From positions 1 through 46,467 of the forward strand of contig JAAEMX010000080.1 in NCBI GenBank assembly GCA_024225035.1: a stretch of DNA of 46,467 bases, given 5' to 3'. A program made the translations under genes and the position numbers. Of the stretch, positions 26,454 through 36,396 are shown piece after piece. The notes under the pieces are model-generated. The model ran no database searches, was not told the DNA's origin, and saw nothing but the letters and a program-made list of their open reading frames with translations. The DNA comes from Lentisphaerota bacterium (GTDB lineage Bacteria; Verrucomicrobiota; Lentisphaeria; Victivallales; Victivallaceae). Each line of letters starts with the position of its first letter. Within the stretch, counting starts at the first letter, position 1.

Positions 26454-27578
26454 TTAACTACACAAAATGTTTTCGATTGACTCAACGACAAATTTGCGTT
26501 GCTCTATAGTGGACTCCGGGAAAATAGGCAGAGCGAGAATTTCTTTAGAAGTCTGCTCACTTACTGGCATATCGCCGTCCTTATAGCCCAAGTCCTTAAA
26601 GCATTCCTGCTGGTGAAGTGAAAGCGGATAATAAACACCGCAGCCAACACCTTTTTCCAGCAGCTTAGTACGCAGCTCATCACGCTTACCATCCTTAACC
26701 AGAATACTATACTGGTTGTAGATATGACGATTAGCAAAATCAGCAACAAAAGGTGTTTGAATTTTGTTGCCAAGTTTAGATGCGGTAAACATTTCATTGT
26801 ATTCAGCTGCATTGCGAGTACGTGCCTCTGACCAGGCGTCCAGTTCACGTAATTTGATAGACAATACAGCAGCCTGCAACGCGTCAAGTCGGAAGTTTCC
26901 GCCAACATAATGGTGTATATATGTTGATCCCTGACCATGATTTCGATATACTTTCAGCAACTCAGCTTTTTTGTCATCATTAGCAGTAACCATACCGCCA
27001 TCGCCAAAACAACCGAGGTTTTTAGTTGGGTAAAAAGAAAAACAGCCATAGTCGCCAATGCTTCCAGCACGTTTTCCTTTATATTCAGCTCCGATTGACT
27101 GACAAGCATCCTCAATCACAACCAGGTTATGTTTTGAGGCTATAGCGTTAATCGCATCCATATCGCAACATTGTCCGAACAGATGGACAGGAATAATTGC
27201 TTTGGTTTTTGAAGTTATTTTTTCTTCAATCTTTGCCGGATCGATATTGTATGTATCTGGATCAATGTCGACAAAAACCGGAGTTGCTCCAACTCGTGAG
27301 ATAGCTCCGACTGTAGCAAAGAAAGTAAACGGAGTAGTAATAACTTCGTCTCCGGCTCCAATATTTTCAACCATTAAGGCGATAATCAGCGCATCGGAAC
27401 CGGAAGTTACTCCACATGCATGTTTAGTACCGCAGTACTCTGCGATTTCGTTTTCAAGTTTCTGCACCTTTTCGCCAAGCACAAAGCGTTGAGAGTCACA
27501 AATCTCGCTTATCTCTTTGAGTATCTCATCTTTAAGCCCAACATATTGCTGGGAAAAATCAAGTAAAGGTACTTGCAT
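26454..27578 (-). CDS. DegT/DnrJ/EryC1/StrS-family aminotransferase
   Basis: This 374-residue PLP enzyme has MQVPLLDFSQQY at its start, ACGVTSGSDALIIAL binding the PLP phosphate, TTPFTFFATVGAI, VIEDACQSIGAEYKG with the Asp that contacts the pyridine nitrogen, and SFYPTKNLGCFGDGG with the Schiff-base Lys. It would transaminate a nucleotide-linked keto-sugar used in surface polysaccharide or lipid A-like glycans. CTGGAG lies eight bases before ATG 27578; the frame is open further upstream without a ribosome site. It is first in the operon with the exporter and murC; the TAA stop is followed at once by the exporter ATG. Confidence 0.92.
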   Translation of the reverse strand: MQVPLLDFSQQYVGLKDEILKEISEICDSQRFVLGEKVQKLENEIAEYCGTKHACGVTSGSDALIIALMVENIGAGDEVITTPFTFFATVGAISRVGATPVFVDIDPDTYNIDPAKIEEKITSKTKAIIPVHLFGQCCDMDAINAIASKHNLVVIEDACQSIGAEYKGKRAGSIGDYGCFSFYPTKNLGCFGDGGMVTANDDKKAELLKVYRNHGQGSTYIHHYVGGNFRLDALQAAVLSIKLRELDAWSEARTRNAAEYNEMFTASKLGNKIQTPFVADFANRHIYNQYSILVKDGKRDELRTKLLEKGVGCGVYYPLSLHQQECFKDLGYKDGDMPVSEQTSKEILALPIFPESTIEQRKFVVESIENILCS

Positions 27579-27890
27579 ATTTAAACTCCAGATTGTTCTG
27601 TTAAAAATCATGATAAGATAGACCGCATTCTCTCTTTATGCTACATTTAATAAATATATTTTTCATAATTATTCACCTATTTTATTGACCCCAAGTTATT
27701 CTTCAACTTGAATCAGTATGAGAGCCGGGCTATTATCGATTGATTATAAATATGTTTAAAAGCAATATATAAAGAAAATAGCAAAAGATATTCTAAGGCA
27801 TTTATTGGAACAACATAGCTGATTTTTTTATTTCCAGTGCTATATTTAAATGATAATATTTAATAAACGACTAACACAGTGGAGCTCAGT

Positions 27891-29084
27891 TTGAATAAAG
27901 GGTTCAAAGCAGAAGCAAAAATTGAAAAAATAGTATATGGCGGCTCCGGACTTACCCGCATCGACGGTAAAGTCTGCTTTGTGCCAGACACTATAGATGG
28001 TGAAACAGTTATTATTGAGGTGACTAAGGAACGCAGTGATTTCCTCAAGGCAACGTGCCTGAGAATCCCTACTCCGTCACATAACCGCATTGAACCGCAA
28101 TGCCCATTGTCTAAAGTTTGCCCAGGCTGCGTCTACCAGCATATCAGCTTTGAACACGAGAATACTCTAAAAAACAATCAGTTAATGGAGTTTCTTAAAA
28201 AAAATATTGAAGTATCTGAAGGCGCTTTGAATGAATATTCAGCACCCCAATCGCCGCTTGGCTACAGAAACAAAATTACCCTGCACGTTCAAAAGGACGG
28301 CGGCGAAACGCTACTTGGGTACAAACAGCCCAATGGAACAGTAATGCCGTTAAACAACTGTCCTATTGCTTGCAAAGAAATCAATGACAAACTTGCTGAA
28401 CTGACAGCTGATAAAGGTTTTTTTCATACGCTGCATCACGGGCACTCCTTGACATTACGCCACACCGAACAAAATGATGTTATATACTGGCGGAATAATC
28501 CACCAGCTAAAATGAGTTGGCTTAAAGAAAATATGCCATTCGGTAGTTTTTCTGTACCCGCAGGCAGCTTTCAGCAAGTAAATCCTCATGGATGCAATGC
28601 GCTGATTGAAGCAGTCACTAAAGTGATTAATCAAATTCAACCTGAAACAGTAATTGACCTGTATTGTGGATCAGGACTTTTTGCCACGACTGCAGCAGCG
28701 GCTGGCGTTAAAGATATTGTCGCTGTTGAGTCAGATGAAAAAGCGATAGCGGCAGTAAATTATAATTTAAAACAGCAATGTGTTGCTGCCCCAACTATAA
28801 TCAGTGATGATGTCGCCAAGCAACAAGATACAATATTAGAAAAAATCAATGATAAGACTTTACTAATAGTTGATCCTCCACGCAATGGACTCAAAGGAAA
28901 AGTTAGAAACATGTTGACCTCAAGCAAACTTAAAAAGCTTATTTACATTTCATGCGGCCCAGACACCTTAGGTCGGGATTTACGCGATCTGGCAACAGCT
29001 GGTTTTCGTCTGGAGAAAGCACAAATGATTAACATGTTTCCACGCACTGGACACTTCGAAACATTTACCTACTTAACGAGATAG
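27891..29084 (+). CDS. rlmD: 23S rRNA (uracil-5)-methyltransferase, RlmD/TrmA family
   Basis: This 397-residue protein has an N-terminal TRAM domain (AKIEKIVYGGSGLTRIDGKV), then a 4Fe-4S site with C71, C77 and C80 (CX5CX2C) plus a later Cys in NNCPIAC. The class I methyltransferase core has IDLYCGSGLFA, the DPPRNGL motif and the catalytic Cys in LIYISCGPDTLGRDL. Members methylate U1939 and/or U747 of 23S rRNA; the cluster favours RlmD-type, but RlmC or RlmCD action is possible. I chose the TTG at 27891, six bases after GGAG; the GTG at 27879 overlaps that site. It is divergent from the aminotransferase operon and followed closely by radC. Confidence 0.88.
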   Translation: MNKGFKAEAKIEKIVYGGSGLTRIDGKVCFVPDTIDGETVIIEVTKERSDFLKATCLRIPTPSHNRIEPQCPLSKVCPGCVYQHISFEHENTLKNNQLMEFLKKNIEVSEGALNEYSAPQSPLGYRNKITLHVQKDGGETLLGYKQPNGTVMPLNNCPIACKEINDKLAELTADKGFFHTLHHGHSLTLRHTEQNDVIYWRNNPPAKMSWLKENMPFGSFSVPAGSFQQVNPHGCNALIEAVTKVINQIQPETVIDLYCGSGLFATTAAAAGVKDIVAVESDEKAIAAVNYNLKQQCVAAPTIISDDVAKQQDTILEKINDKTLLIVDPPRNGLKGKVRNMLTSSKLKKLIYISCGPDTLGRDLRDLATAGFRLEKAQMINMFPRTGHFETFTYLTR

Positions 29085-29109
29085 AACAGCAAAAAAATGA
29101 ATAGCAGCA

Positions 29110-29763
29110 GTGGACATAGAGAGACTCAGAAGCAAATACTTAAAAAGCGGCATTAACGCTCTGCATGATTATGAAGTATTGGAATTGCTGCTTACTTTTG
29201 TCATTCCCCGTCGGGACGTTAAGCCAATCGCCAAAGAAATGCTTTTAAAATTTAAAGACTTACAGGGTGTCATGGATGCCAGCCTCAAAGATTTAACTAC
29301 CTGTAAAGGCATTGGTGAAAATGCTGCAACCATGTTTCTACTACTTAAAGATATGTGCAGCGAATACCTTACCGTAAAGATAAAAAAAACAGACGTTGTC
29401 GGTTCTCCAACAGATGTCGTAAACTTTGCAAGAATGGTACTTGGAGGAGCAAAGCAGGAAACATTTATGGTGCTATATCTAAACACTAAAAATCATGTCC
29501 TGGAATACGACCGCCATGAAGGCACCGTTGACAGAGCAGCAGTCTATCCCCGCAATATCATAAAACGCTGCCTGGAACTTCATGCCTCAAGTATTATCCT
29601 TGTTCACAACCACCCTAGCGGGATGACTAATCCATCCCCCGCAGATATCAATATAACCAGAGGTATCGATCAGGCAGCAACTGCTGTTGGGATCGCCCTT
29701 CACGACCACATTATAGTCTCCTCACAGGGTTATCATAGCTTTCGCGAAAACCGTCTTATTTAA
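29110..29763 (+). CDS. radC: RadC family JAB-domain protein
   Basis: This 217-residue protein has the UPF0758/RadC layout. The N-terminal part carries a helix-hairpin-helix (TTCKGIGENAATMF), and the C-terminal JAB1/MPN metalloprotease-like domain carries the metal motif LVHNHPSGMTNPSPADI (H-x-H...S..D). The start is GTG, 26 bases after the methyltransferase stop, with only a weak ribosome site, so cotranscription is likely. Despite the name, RadC has no proven role in DNA repair; family members are abundant on mobile elements and in the competence regulon. Nothing unusual in the sequence. Confidence 0.92.
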   Translation: MDIERLRSKYLKSGINALHDYEVLELLLTFVIPRRDVKPIAKEMLLKFKDLQGVMDASLKDLTTCKGIGENAATMFLLLKDMCSEYLTVKIKKTDVVGSPTDVVNFARMVLGGAKQETFMVLYLNTKNHVLEYDRHEGTVDRAAVYPRNIIKRCLELHASSIILVHNHPSGMTNPSPADINITRGIDQAATAVGIALHDHIIVSSQGYHSFRENRLI

Positions 29764-29953
29764 TCATCCTAAATTCAAGCCCATCCCCACATAAATACCC
29801 TCTTACTTTCATATCTTTTTCAAAAATTTTGTCTATGAATGTAGTTTCAGGGGGTTGAGATTTTTCATTTTGGAGTTAGTTTAATTACTTAACAAAGTCC
29901 TTTTTACACTTTGAACAAGTAAGACTTAATATAATCGCAAAGGAGCGGAAAAC

Positions 29954-30835
29954 ATGGATTATGTTGCCGAAATGAAGAATCTTCCGAAAAACCATGATTT
30001 CTTCATAGGTTACGACAGTGATGGTTGTGTATTTGACACAATGGAAATAAAACAGAAAGAATGTTTCTGCCCAAACTTCATCAAATATTACGGCATGCAG
30101 GCTGCAAGCAAGTACGCACGTGAAGTATGGCAGTTCGTTAACCTATACAGCAAAACTCGTGGCTGCAACCGCTTTCTTGCAGTACAACGTGCTCTGGAAC
30201 TGGTCAGCGATCACGAAGAATTCGCTAAACGGGGAGTTGAACTCAACTCTTATCCCGCTCTTGATGCCTGGATTGAAGAAGAATCTAAGCTTGGCAATCC
30301 AGCGCTTGAAGCTAAAGTTGCAGCATCCACTGATGAGGAACTCACTCATATTCTCAAATGGTCTGTGGCTGTTAATGACTGTATTTCTGGCATGGTTTTC
30401 GGCATTCCACCATTTCCAGGCGTAACTGAAGTACTGGCGAAATCAGCAGATAAAGCTGACCAAATTGTCGTTTCACAAACTCCACTCGAAGCGTTAACTC
30501 GTGAGTGGAAAGAAAATAAAATCGATCACTATCTCGGAATGATTTGTGGCCAGGAACACGGCACCAAAACAGAACACCTTGAGTACACCACTAAAGGAAA
30601 ATATGACTTAGACAAAGTTCTAATGATCGGCGATGCACCAGGAGACCTCAAGGCTGCCAAAGCTAATAACGTCCTTTTCTACCCGATCATTCCTGGTCGC
30701 GAAGAAGAGTCCTGGGCCAAGTTGAACGGAGAAGGCATTGACCGCTTCTTCAACGGAACCTATGCTGGAGCATTTCAGGAATCACTTCTAAATGACTTAG
30801 ACAAAGCTTTACCTGAAGCCCCTCCATGGAAGTAA
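29954..30835 (+). CDS. HAD-superfamily hydrolase
   Basis: This 293-residue protein has HAD motif I in GYDSDGCVFDTM (nucleophile Asp21, acid Asp23), a motif II-like strand IVVSQTP, Lys of KTEHL, and motif IV MIGDAPGDL with the metal-binding Asp pair. A large helical cap lies between ~30 and 155. It would hydrolyse a phosphate ester or phosphonate in the cytoplasm; the substrate is unknown. AAAGGAGCGG precedes the ATG. A strong terminator follows the stop, and ~190 bases of spacer precede it, so it is a single-gene unit. Confidence 0.88.
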   Translation: MDYVAEMKNLPKNHDFFIGYDSDGCVFDTMEIKQKECFCPNFIKYYGMQAASKYAREVWQFVNLYSKTRGCNRFLAVQRALELVSDHEEFAKRGVELNSYPALDAWIEEESKLGNPALEAKVAASTDEELTHILKWSVAVNDCISGMVFGIPPFPGVTEVLAKSADKADQIVVSQTPLEALTREWKENKIDHYLGMICGQEHGTKTEHLEYTTKGKYDLDKVLMIGDAPGDLKAAKANNVLFYPIIPGREEESWAKLNGEGIDRFFNGTYAGAFQESLLNDLDKALPEAPPWK

Positions 30836-30856
30836 ATTAATGATTCAAACGATACA

Positions 30857-30884
30857 AGGCTCCGCATTCAAGCGGAGCCTTTTT
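30857..30884 (+). terminator. Intrinsic terminator after HAD hydrolase
   Basis: AGGCTCCGC (30857-30865) and GCGGAGCCT (30872-30880) form a perfect 9-bp stem with loop ATTCAA, followed by TTTT. Confidence 0.92.
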
Positions 30885-30968
30885 CATATCAACCCCCATG
30901 CAGTAAATTAAAAAACTACACAATTGAAAGTGGAGTTTTCTCTTTTTATAAATCTTCCTGTCAGCTTT

Positions 30969-31697
30969 TTACATAACAGCCTGTTGTTTAAGCTTAGAAT
31001 ATTGCTTCTTCAATTCATTATAGCCGGTCTGGTACATAGCTTTTTGTTTTTTAAGAGCCGCAACCTTATCAATAAATGGCTTAGCCTTTAGCTTGCGAAT
31101 TTCTTCTTTAGAAAGGTAAACTATACGTATTTTTTTCTTGCTGTATTTATGAGGCAATTGCCTCATTGGCTTTAGATACTTTGCTCCGCTACTCTTCCAA
31201 TACCATCCTTTGGCATGCTCTTTGGTCACCTTGACAATTGAATTCAGTGCTGTTCTAACTTTAAATGAATTTGATTGTATTTCATTATCAATCTGTTGTA
31301 GTTTTTTTTTGATTACCAATGCTTTTTTCTTTAATGAATCCATCTGCCGCTTCACATTAGCATTACTGACAGACTTCTTTTTTTCTTGACTCACTTTCAG
31401 CTTATCATTTAGCAACTTTTCTTTTTTCGCAGCGACTTCTTTAAATTTAGCAAATTCATTTATTACTTTATTTAATTCGTTCTTTATTTTTGTTTTCTCA
31501 CTAGAAACACTCGACACCCTGTCCTTCAAATCAACAACGTTCTTTTGAGCAGCAGCCAGCAACTCTTCAGTTTTCTTTATTTTCTCTTGAGCAACCTTCT
31601 GTGACTTCACTAAACGGTCATTTTCAGTTTTCTGACTAAATCCCCAGTAACAAGCTCCAGCTACCCCTAATAAAAGAATAAAACACAACGCTTTCAC
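30969..31697 (-). CDS. Membrane-anchored coiled-coil protein, unknown
   Basis: This protein is ~242 residues long. It has an N-terminal hydrophobic helix (KALCFILLLGVAGACYWGF), either a membrane anchor or an uncleaved signal. A long Lys/Glu/Gln-rich coiled coil (~25-150) follows, then a more ordered basic part (AKGWYWKSSGAKYLKP) and a final helical segment. I chose GTG 31697, because AAGGAGG lies nine bases before it; the TTG at 31706 touches that site. No family recognised. A structural or envelope-spanning role is possible but inferred from shape alone. Confidence 0.65.
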   Translation of the reverse strand: MKALCFILLLGVAGACYWGFSQKTENDRLVKSQKVAQEKIKKTEELLAAAQKNVVDLKDRVSSVSSEKTKIKNELNKVINEFAKFKEVAAKKEKLLNDKLKVSQEKKKSVSNANVKRQMDSLKKKALVIKKKLQQIDNEIQSNSFKVRTALNSIVKVTKEHAKGWYWKSSGAKYLKPMRQLPHKYSKKKIRIVYLSKEEIRKLKAKPFIDKVAALKKQKAMYQTGYNELKKQYSKLKQQAVM

Positions 31698-31711
31698 AAC
31701 AACCAACCTCC

Positions 31712-32202
31712 TTCAGAAACCATTCTTAAATCATTAATTCACCAAAAACTAATACCTTTAAATTATCAAAAAGGCACACTGCAAACCTAGCATCACAATT
31801 ATTTTCATTCAAATTAATTAAAAGATAAACTTTACAAAGAAAAATAATTATATTTTTTAACATATTATATAAATAAATATACTTAATATTTTTGAATCCA
31901 ATTAACTAATTCAGAAAACCAAAACTGGAGTAGCTACAATGATATTCATCAACACCCCCTACCTCTTTATTCACCTTATTATTGATAAAAAAATACTAAT
32001 CACAATATAAAGTTTAAAATCTCGTATTCTCTAGCTATCTTCCTCAGCTTGAAAATCTCTCTTGTATTTTATGTTTTAATTCATCTAATCTTTTAAGGCT
32101 GGCTGCCATCGAATTTCTTAAAAAAAATGAAAATATATTTTAAAATTTAAAATTACAGGTTATCGTAAAATAGAACTATGAATAACAACGAACGGTGTAC
32201 AA
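31712..32202. other. AT-rich divergent spacer upstream of mreB
   Basis: I see no gene or RNA in these ~490 bases. They must hold the promoters of mreB and of the coiled-coil gene. Confidence 0.4.
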
Positions 32203-33237
32203 ATGATAGTAAAAAAACTGGCTAGACTTTTCTCCAGTGATATCGGAATAGACCTTGGCACAGCTAACTGCCTGGTTTTTGTACGGGACAGAGGTATTGT
32301 CCTCTCTGAGCCGTCTGTTGTGGCTATAAATGAAAATACGAAAGAAGTATTAGCTGTAGGCGAAGAAGCAAAGCGTATGCTTGGACGTACTCCTGGAAAT
32401 ATTCGTGCAGTCCGTCCAATGAAAGATGGAGTTATTGCCGACTTTGACATTACTGAGGAGATGCTTAGATATTTCATTCAGAAAGCCGTACGTCACGTTC
32501 CTCGACGTCAGAGAATGTGGCCTCCAAGAGTCCTTGTAGCCGTACCTTCTGGAATTACAGAAGTTGAAAACAGAGCGGTGAAAGACAGTGCCAAACGTGC
32601 TGGCGCCAGTGACGTATTTATTATTGAAGAACCAATGGCTGCCGCTATCGGAGTAGGACTACCTGTTACCGAACCTTCCGGCAGCATGATTGTTGATATT
32701 GGCGGTGGTACTACAGAAGTAGCAGTTATCTCACTTTATGGTATAGTTGGAGCTCGCAGTGTCCGCGTCGGTGGCGACGAACTTGACGCAGCAATATGCC
32801 AGCATATGAAGCGTGTTTATAACCTGATGGTTGGTGAACGCACTTCAGAGCGTATAAAAGTAGAAATTGGCAGCGCTTATCCAGTTAACGATGAAGCTGA
32901 ACTGGAAGTAAAAGGTCGTGACTTAGTATCCGGACTTCCTAAAACCGTAAAGATTACTGCTGGAGAAATCAGAAATGCTCTGCAGGAGCCAATAACCAGC
33001 ATCATCGAGGCTGTGCGCGGAACTCTGGAACGTTGTCCCCCGGAACTTGCAGCTGACCTCATTGATCGCGGTATAATGCTTGCTGGAGGGGGAGCGCTTC
33101 TTAAGGGTTTAGACAGACTCATTATTGAAGAGACAGGTTTACCTGTGTTTGTTGCGGAAGATCCACTTAAAGCAGTAGCTTTAGGAACTGGCGTTATGCT
33201 TCAAGACCTCGATATAATGGTTCGCGCCGCATCATAA
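32203..33237 (+). CDS. mreB: Rod-shape-determining actin homologue MreB
   Basis: This 344-residue protein has all MreB actin-fold blocks: [14 protein letters not shown] (phosphate 1), [63 protein letters not shown] (phosphate 2), [12 protein letters not shown] and [14 protein letters not shown] (adenosine). MreB filaments guide lateral cell-wall synthesis, so rod shape is expected, or was ancestral. The start has only a weak ribosome site (AACGGTG). mreC and mreD do not follow; tsaB comes next after 156 bases, so the usual mre operon is split here. Confidence 0.96.
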   Translation: MIVKKLARLFSSDIGIDLGTANCLVFVRDRGIVLSEPSVVAINENTKEVLAVGEEAKRMLGRTPGNIRAVRPMKDGVIADFDITEEMLRYFIQKAVRHVPRRQRMWPPRVLVAVPSGITEVENRAVKDSAKRAGASDVFIIEEPMAAAIGVGLPVTEPSGSMIVDIGGGTTEVAVISLYGIVGARSVRVGGDELDAAICQHMKRVYNLMVGERTSERIKVEIGSAYPVNDEAELEVKGRDLVSGLPKTVKITAGEIRNALQEPITSIIEAVRGTLERCPPELAADLIDRGIMLAGGGALLKGLDRLIIEETGLPVFVAEDPLKAVALGTGVMLQDLDIMVRAAS

Positions 33238-33393
33238 TTTCACCTTTCTTAAAAACAATATGCCTGTCGTTTATGTAGTGATTGTACATTAACGACTGTT
33301 TCTATATTAATCTTTTTGACAATAACCTTTTTGCATCTTGTCAGCATCAGGTCTATATTTCCACCGTAAAAGTACAAATGAAAGGAATTTGCT

Positions 33394-34074
33394 TTGGAAT
33401 ACTCCGCCGCCATTGATTTATCCGGTTGTGAAGCTGGTTTTGCAATTGCTGAAAGCGCCTCTGCCAATATCATATGTTCCGCCACAAAACCTATGAGCGG
33501 ACGCAGTTCCTCTGGACTCCCAGACTGGATTCTGCATATGCTGAAAGACGAAAATATTGCCTTAGAAAATATTACTAAATGGACTGTCGGTAGTGGCCCA
33601 GGCAGTTTTACCGGCATGCGCCTTGCAGCAGGCCTTGTTGAAGGTTTAACCTTTTCCAAAACCAACGTTCATACACGTTGTGTTCCAACAGCATTTGCTA
33701 TGGGCATGGCTTTAGATTCGAGCAGTAATGACAAAATTGCAGCGATATTTGATGGTCGTAACAAAGAAATTCTTTTGTATGAATTAGAAAATAACAATAG
33801 AGAAATTCAGGCGACCGGAGTGACAGAAGTCCTAAATCAACAACAGGCAGAAATTTTTTTCACAAATAATAAGTTTGCCTCATATGTAGCATTTACTAAT
33901 GAAGCTACTGCTATTGAAAAAATCGTCCCAGCAAGTATTTCCAATAGCATTAATTACCTTAAGCACATTCCAACGGAAAATCTCATTAAAAGCAATTTAC
34001 CGTACACTGATAACCTTACTGAGCTCGTTTATATACGTCCAGCAGTATATGCAAAAAAACAAACAAAGAAGTAA
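33394..34074 (+). CDS. tsaB: tRNA threonylcarbamoyladenosine protein TsaB
   Basis: This 226-residue protein belongs to the ASKHA-fold TsaB/YeaZ family, partner of TsaD and TsaE in making t6A37 of tRNAs that read ANN codons. It has the AIDLSGCEAGFAI start strand and the diagnostic WTVGSGPGSFTGMRLAAGL. The C-terminal half is poorly conserved, as usual. The start is TTG with AAAGGA seven bases upstream; no better ATG exists before the domain. The next gene begins five bases after its stop, suggesting one transcript. Confidence 0.92.
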   Translation: MEYSAAIDLSGCEAGFAIAESASANIICSATKPMSGRSSSGLPDWILHMLKDENIALENITKWTVGSGPGSFTGMRLAAGLVEGLTFSKTNVHTRCVPTAFAMGMALDSSSNDKIAAIFDGRNKEILLYELENNNREIQATGVTEVLNQQQAEIFFTNNKFASYVAFTNEATAIEKIVPASISNSINYLKHIPTENLIKSNLPYTDNLTELVYIRPAVYAKKQTKK

Positions 34075-34079
34075 AAGTT

Positions 34080-34820
34080 ATGACAGCAAAAGGAAGCATT
34101 TCAAAAGTTAAAAATGGTAAGTCAAAGGCTCGCAAAGGCTGCATGACAATAATCCTATCACTTTTTGCTGCAGTAATTATTTTCTTACTGATTGGTCTGC
34201 TTGTACTCGGTTCTTTAGTATTTGACCCGGAAAAACAATTTCACGTACAACCATTGACCACTGGTGAAGTTTTTATACAATCCCAAATCATCAACCGTAT
34301 TATTCCAGTTGTGATGAACAGCCAGATAAATACAGTTGCACAACTTGAATTGACTCCTGCCGAAGTTAATGCGATAATAAGGTTTGTTGAGAACTCTGGA
34401 ACAATTGGAGACTTTCTGGCAGGGCAAAAGACAGTTTCCCCTGAAAGCACTAAAATTCCTTATAAACTGAGTTACGATAAAGGCGAATTCACAGTACAAT
34501 TTTCTGCTGATACCGGTTTTGACAACCCTTTTGGCTCTCATGTAATGATCAACCTTAAAGGAACTCCTTTAATAAACGATAAAGGAGCATCACTGGAAGT
34601 AGAAGAAGCCTCAGTTGGATTAGTGCCAATCCCCACACGCCAGGCTGAAATTATTCTCCAGACAATAATAAACAATTACCGTGACCACGATGTATTTAAG
34701 TCAATCAAACATATAGTAAAAAAAGCATACGTAGCTCCTAACGGTAATTTGATTATTTTCTACTACCCGTACCGCCTGCGACAGTATGTTATGAAGAGCT
34801 TTCTCTGGAACTTCAACTGA
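34080..34820 (+). CDS. Single-pass membrane protein, unknown (YpmS-like shape)
   Basis: This 246-residue protein has a basic cytoplasmic N-terminus (SKVKNGKSKARKGC), one transmembrane helix (~22-47) and an outside domain of ~195 residues. The phrase LELTPAEVNAIIRFVE and the later beta-rich part recall DUF2140/YpmS-like proteins of similar layout, but the match is weak. It begins five bases after tsaB and is followed by the tRNA, so it is probably cotranscribed with tsaB. Function unknown. Confidence 0.7.
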   Translation: MTAKGSISKVKNGKSKARKGCMTIILSLFAAVIIFLLIGLLVLGSLVFDPEKQFHVQPLTTGEVFIQSQIINRIIPVVMNSQINTVAQLELTPAEVNAIIRFVENSGTIGDFLAGQKTVSPESTKIPYKLSYDKGEFTVQFSADTGFDNPFGSHVMINLKGTPLINDKGASLEVEEASVGLVPIPTRQAEIILQTIINNYRDHDVFKSIKHIVKKAYVAPNGNLIIFYYPYRLRQYVMKSFLWNFN

Positions 34821-34890
34821 TTTTGTATTTTTTACATTCTTCAAGTTGAAAATACTGAGTTTAGATATAATATATAACCTCAATCAATTT

Positions 34891-34975
34891 GCCCGGGTGG
34901 CGAAATGGCAGACGCAACGGACTTAAAATCCGTTATCCTTGTGATGTGTGGGTTCGAGTCCCACCCCGGGTACCA
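34891..34975 (+). tRNA. tRNA-Leu (anticodon TAA)
   Basis: The acceptor stem pairs GCCCGGG (34891-34897) with CCCGGGT (34965-34971), with a discriminator A and an encoded CCA at 34973-34975. The anticodon stem is ACGGA/TCCGT with loop CTTAAAA, giving anticodon TAA. The T-arm is GTGGG-TTCGAGT-CCCAC, and there is a class II variable arm as expected for leucine. A tyrosine-integrase remnant begins 110 bases downstream, so the tRNA 3' end is a likely attachment site. Confidence 0.95.
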
Positions 34976-35052
34976 CCTCTTTTTTACCTCAAAATCAACC
35001 ACTTTACTTGCATTTCTGTCTGTTGCGGTATATTGCGCCTATCAAGCAAAAA

Positions 35053-35080
35053 GGGGTAAAAAGGGTACAAAAAGGGTACA
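35053..35080 (+). repeat. GGGTA(C)AAA direct repeats before the integrase
   Basis: Three GGGTA cores at 35054, 35063 and 35074, each followed by A-rich or ACA sequence, lie between the tRNA and the integrase start. Position and spacing fit arm-type or attachment-site repeats bound by the integrase N-terminal domain. The same core makes up the 1218-1406 cluster. Confidence 0.5.
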
Positions 35081-35084
35081 CGTT

Positions 35085-35889
35085 ATGAGCAGGACTGGAC
35101 GAAAGAATTCAGGAAGGATTTTTCTTCGGCGCGGCACCTACTACTTGAGGTACCGCATTAATGGTAAAGAAAAAACCGTTTCGCTGAAAATTAAAGAAGG
35201 CGAAGATAATGCCAAAGCCAGAGCCAATACCGAGGCTGCAAAATATTTGCCTATCCTCAAAGCCGATACTCGCGAAGAAATCGCAGCTCAGGTAGCCATT
35301 GCCAAACGCCTGCAGCGCGAATCAAGATTCCTTGCTTTATCAAGTTTGTGGCAGACCTTTTCAGAAAGCCAGACACGCCCCGACAGCGGAGCACGTACCC
35401 TCGAAGACTATCGCCAAAAGCTAAAGTTTTTCCTGCGCTGGCTGAAAATAAATTTACCGCTGGCAGAACAAATTCATTATGCTTCCAGTTTTGGGCGAAC
35501 GATATAACAAGTCCAAGTCGAGCATTGTCAGGTCGGTCCAAAGAGTATTTGCCGCTGCCGGTTTTGAGAACCCAAAAGAAGAAGGCAAACGCCGTGTCAC
35601 AAAATACGGCTTCCATTCATTCCGACACTCATTTGTGTCATTCCTGATTAACGCAGGGGTGCCGGTAGCCGTAGTGCAGGAAATCGTTGGACACGGCAAT
35701 CCTATAATGACTCAACACTACACCCACATTAGCCAGAAGCAACGCCATAAAATATTAAATGCCCTGCCCGGGCAATATTCGAAAGCCACAACTCCTGAAG
35801 ATAAGCTACATGAAATAAGAAAATTATTAGAAAACAAGAAAAAGCTTTCAAAATTAGACAAAGAACTTTTTAAAATAACAGAAACCTGA
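35085..35889 (+). pseudogene. Tyrosine integrase remnant with internal deletion
   Basis: ATG 35085 begins a typical integrase N-terminus (RIFLRRGTYYLRYRINGKEKT) and core-binding start (LEDYRQKLKFFLRWLKI) up to ~35470. The sequence then switches frame into the C-terminal catalytic part: YGFHSFRHSFVSFL holds the HxxR, IVGHGNP the second His, and MTQHYTHI the nucleophile Tyr. About 130 residues in between, including the first catalytic Arg, are missing, so the enzyme is dead. The placement just after tRNA-Leu shows that an integrative element once used this tRNA. No second copy of the tRNA 3' end was seen in the next 11 kb, so the far end is lost or lies outside. Confidence 0.88.
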
Positions 35890-36396
35890 TAAAGCCCAAC
35901 AGGGGTAAAAACTTTTCACCCCTCCTCTACTCCAAAAAAAGTCCACAATTCTCACAACTAAGACATTCATCAAAAACAACTTACAAGTTGCACCTCCTAA
36001 AATAAAGACTCATGAAATTTGTCTAAACGGTGCGCAGGTTACCTTCCTTCTTTACTATATAAAGTTGTCACAGTATCTTTGAAATTATAGTCAATAATTA
36101 GCTGAAAGTTGATTGCATTATATGTATACTACAACAACTTATGAAAAAGTATTAATTGAATAATTATAAATAGAACTAGCTATCAGACTCAATCCGATGT
36201 CAAAGACACAGGAGGTTCACTAATATTGCCAGGGCGTTAATTCTGCTTTCTAAACTTAATTAATGACTCTTAAACTATAAAATGCTTGTTATCTAAAAAT
36301 TATTAGAATATTCTTTCAGATAATTTAAAAGTCATCGTTGAAGGTTATAATATTTAGTCGTTTTAAGAGGAAACTTATTTGGAATAAAGTATTTAC
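35890..36396. other. Spacer without genes downstream of the integrase remnant
   Basis: I see no gene here. AGGGGTAAAAAC at ~35900 recalls the repeats before the integrase. The rest is AT-rich, with the probable promoter of the binding-protein gene near its end. Confidence 0.4.

Noticed and set aside
34905..35084. Open frame starting inside the tRNA-Leu gene and leading into the integrase
   Set aside because: Its first ~60 codons translate the tRNA and spacer; the integrase domain starts at ATG 35085.
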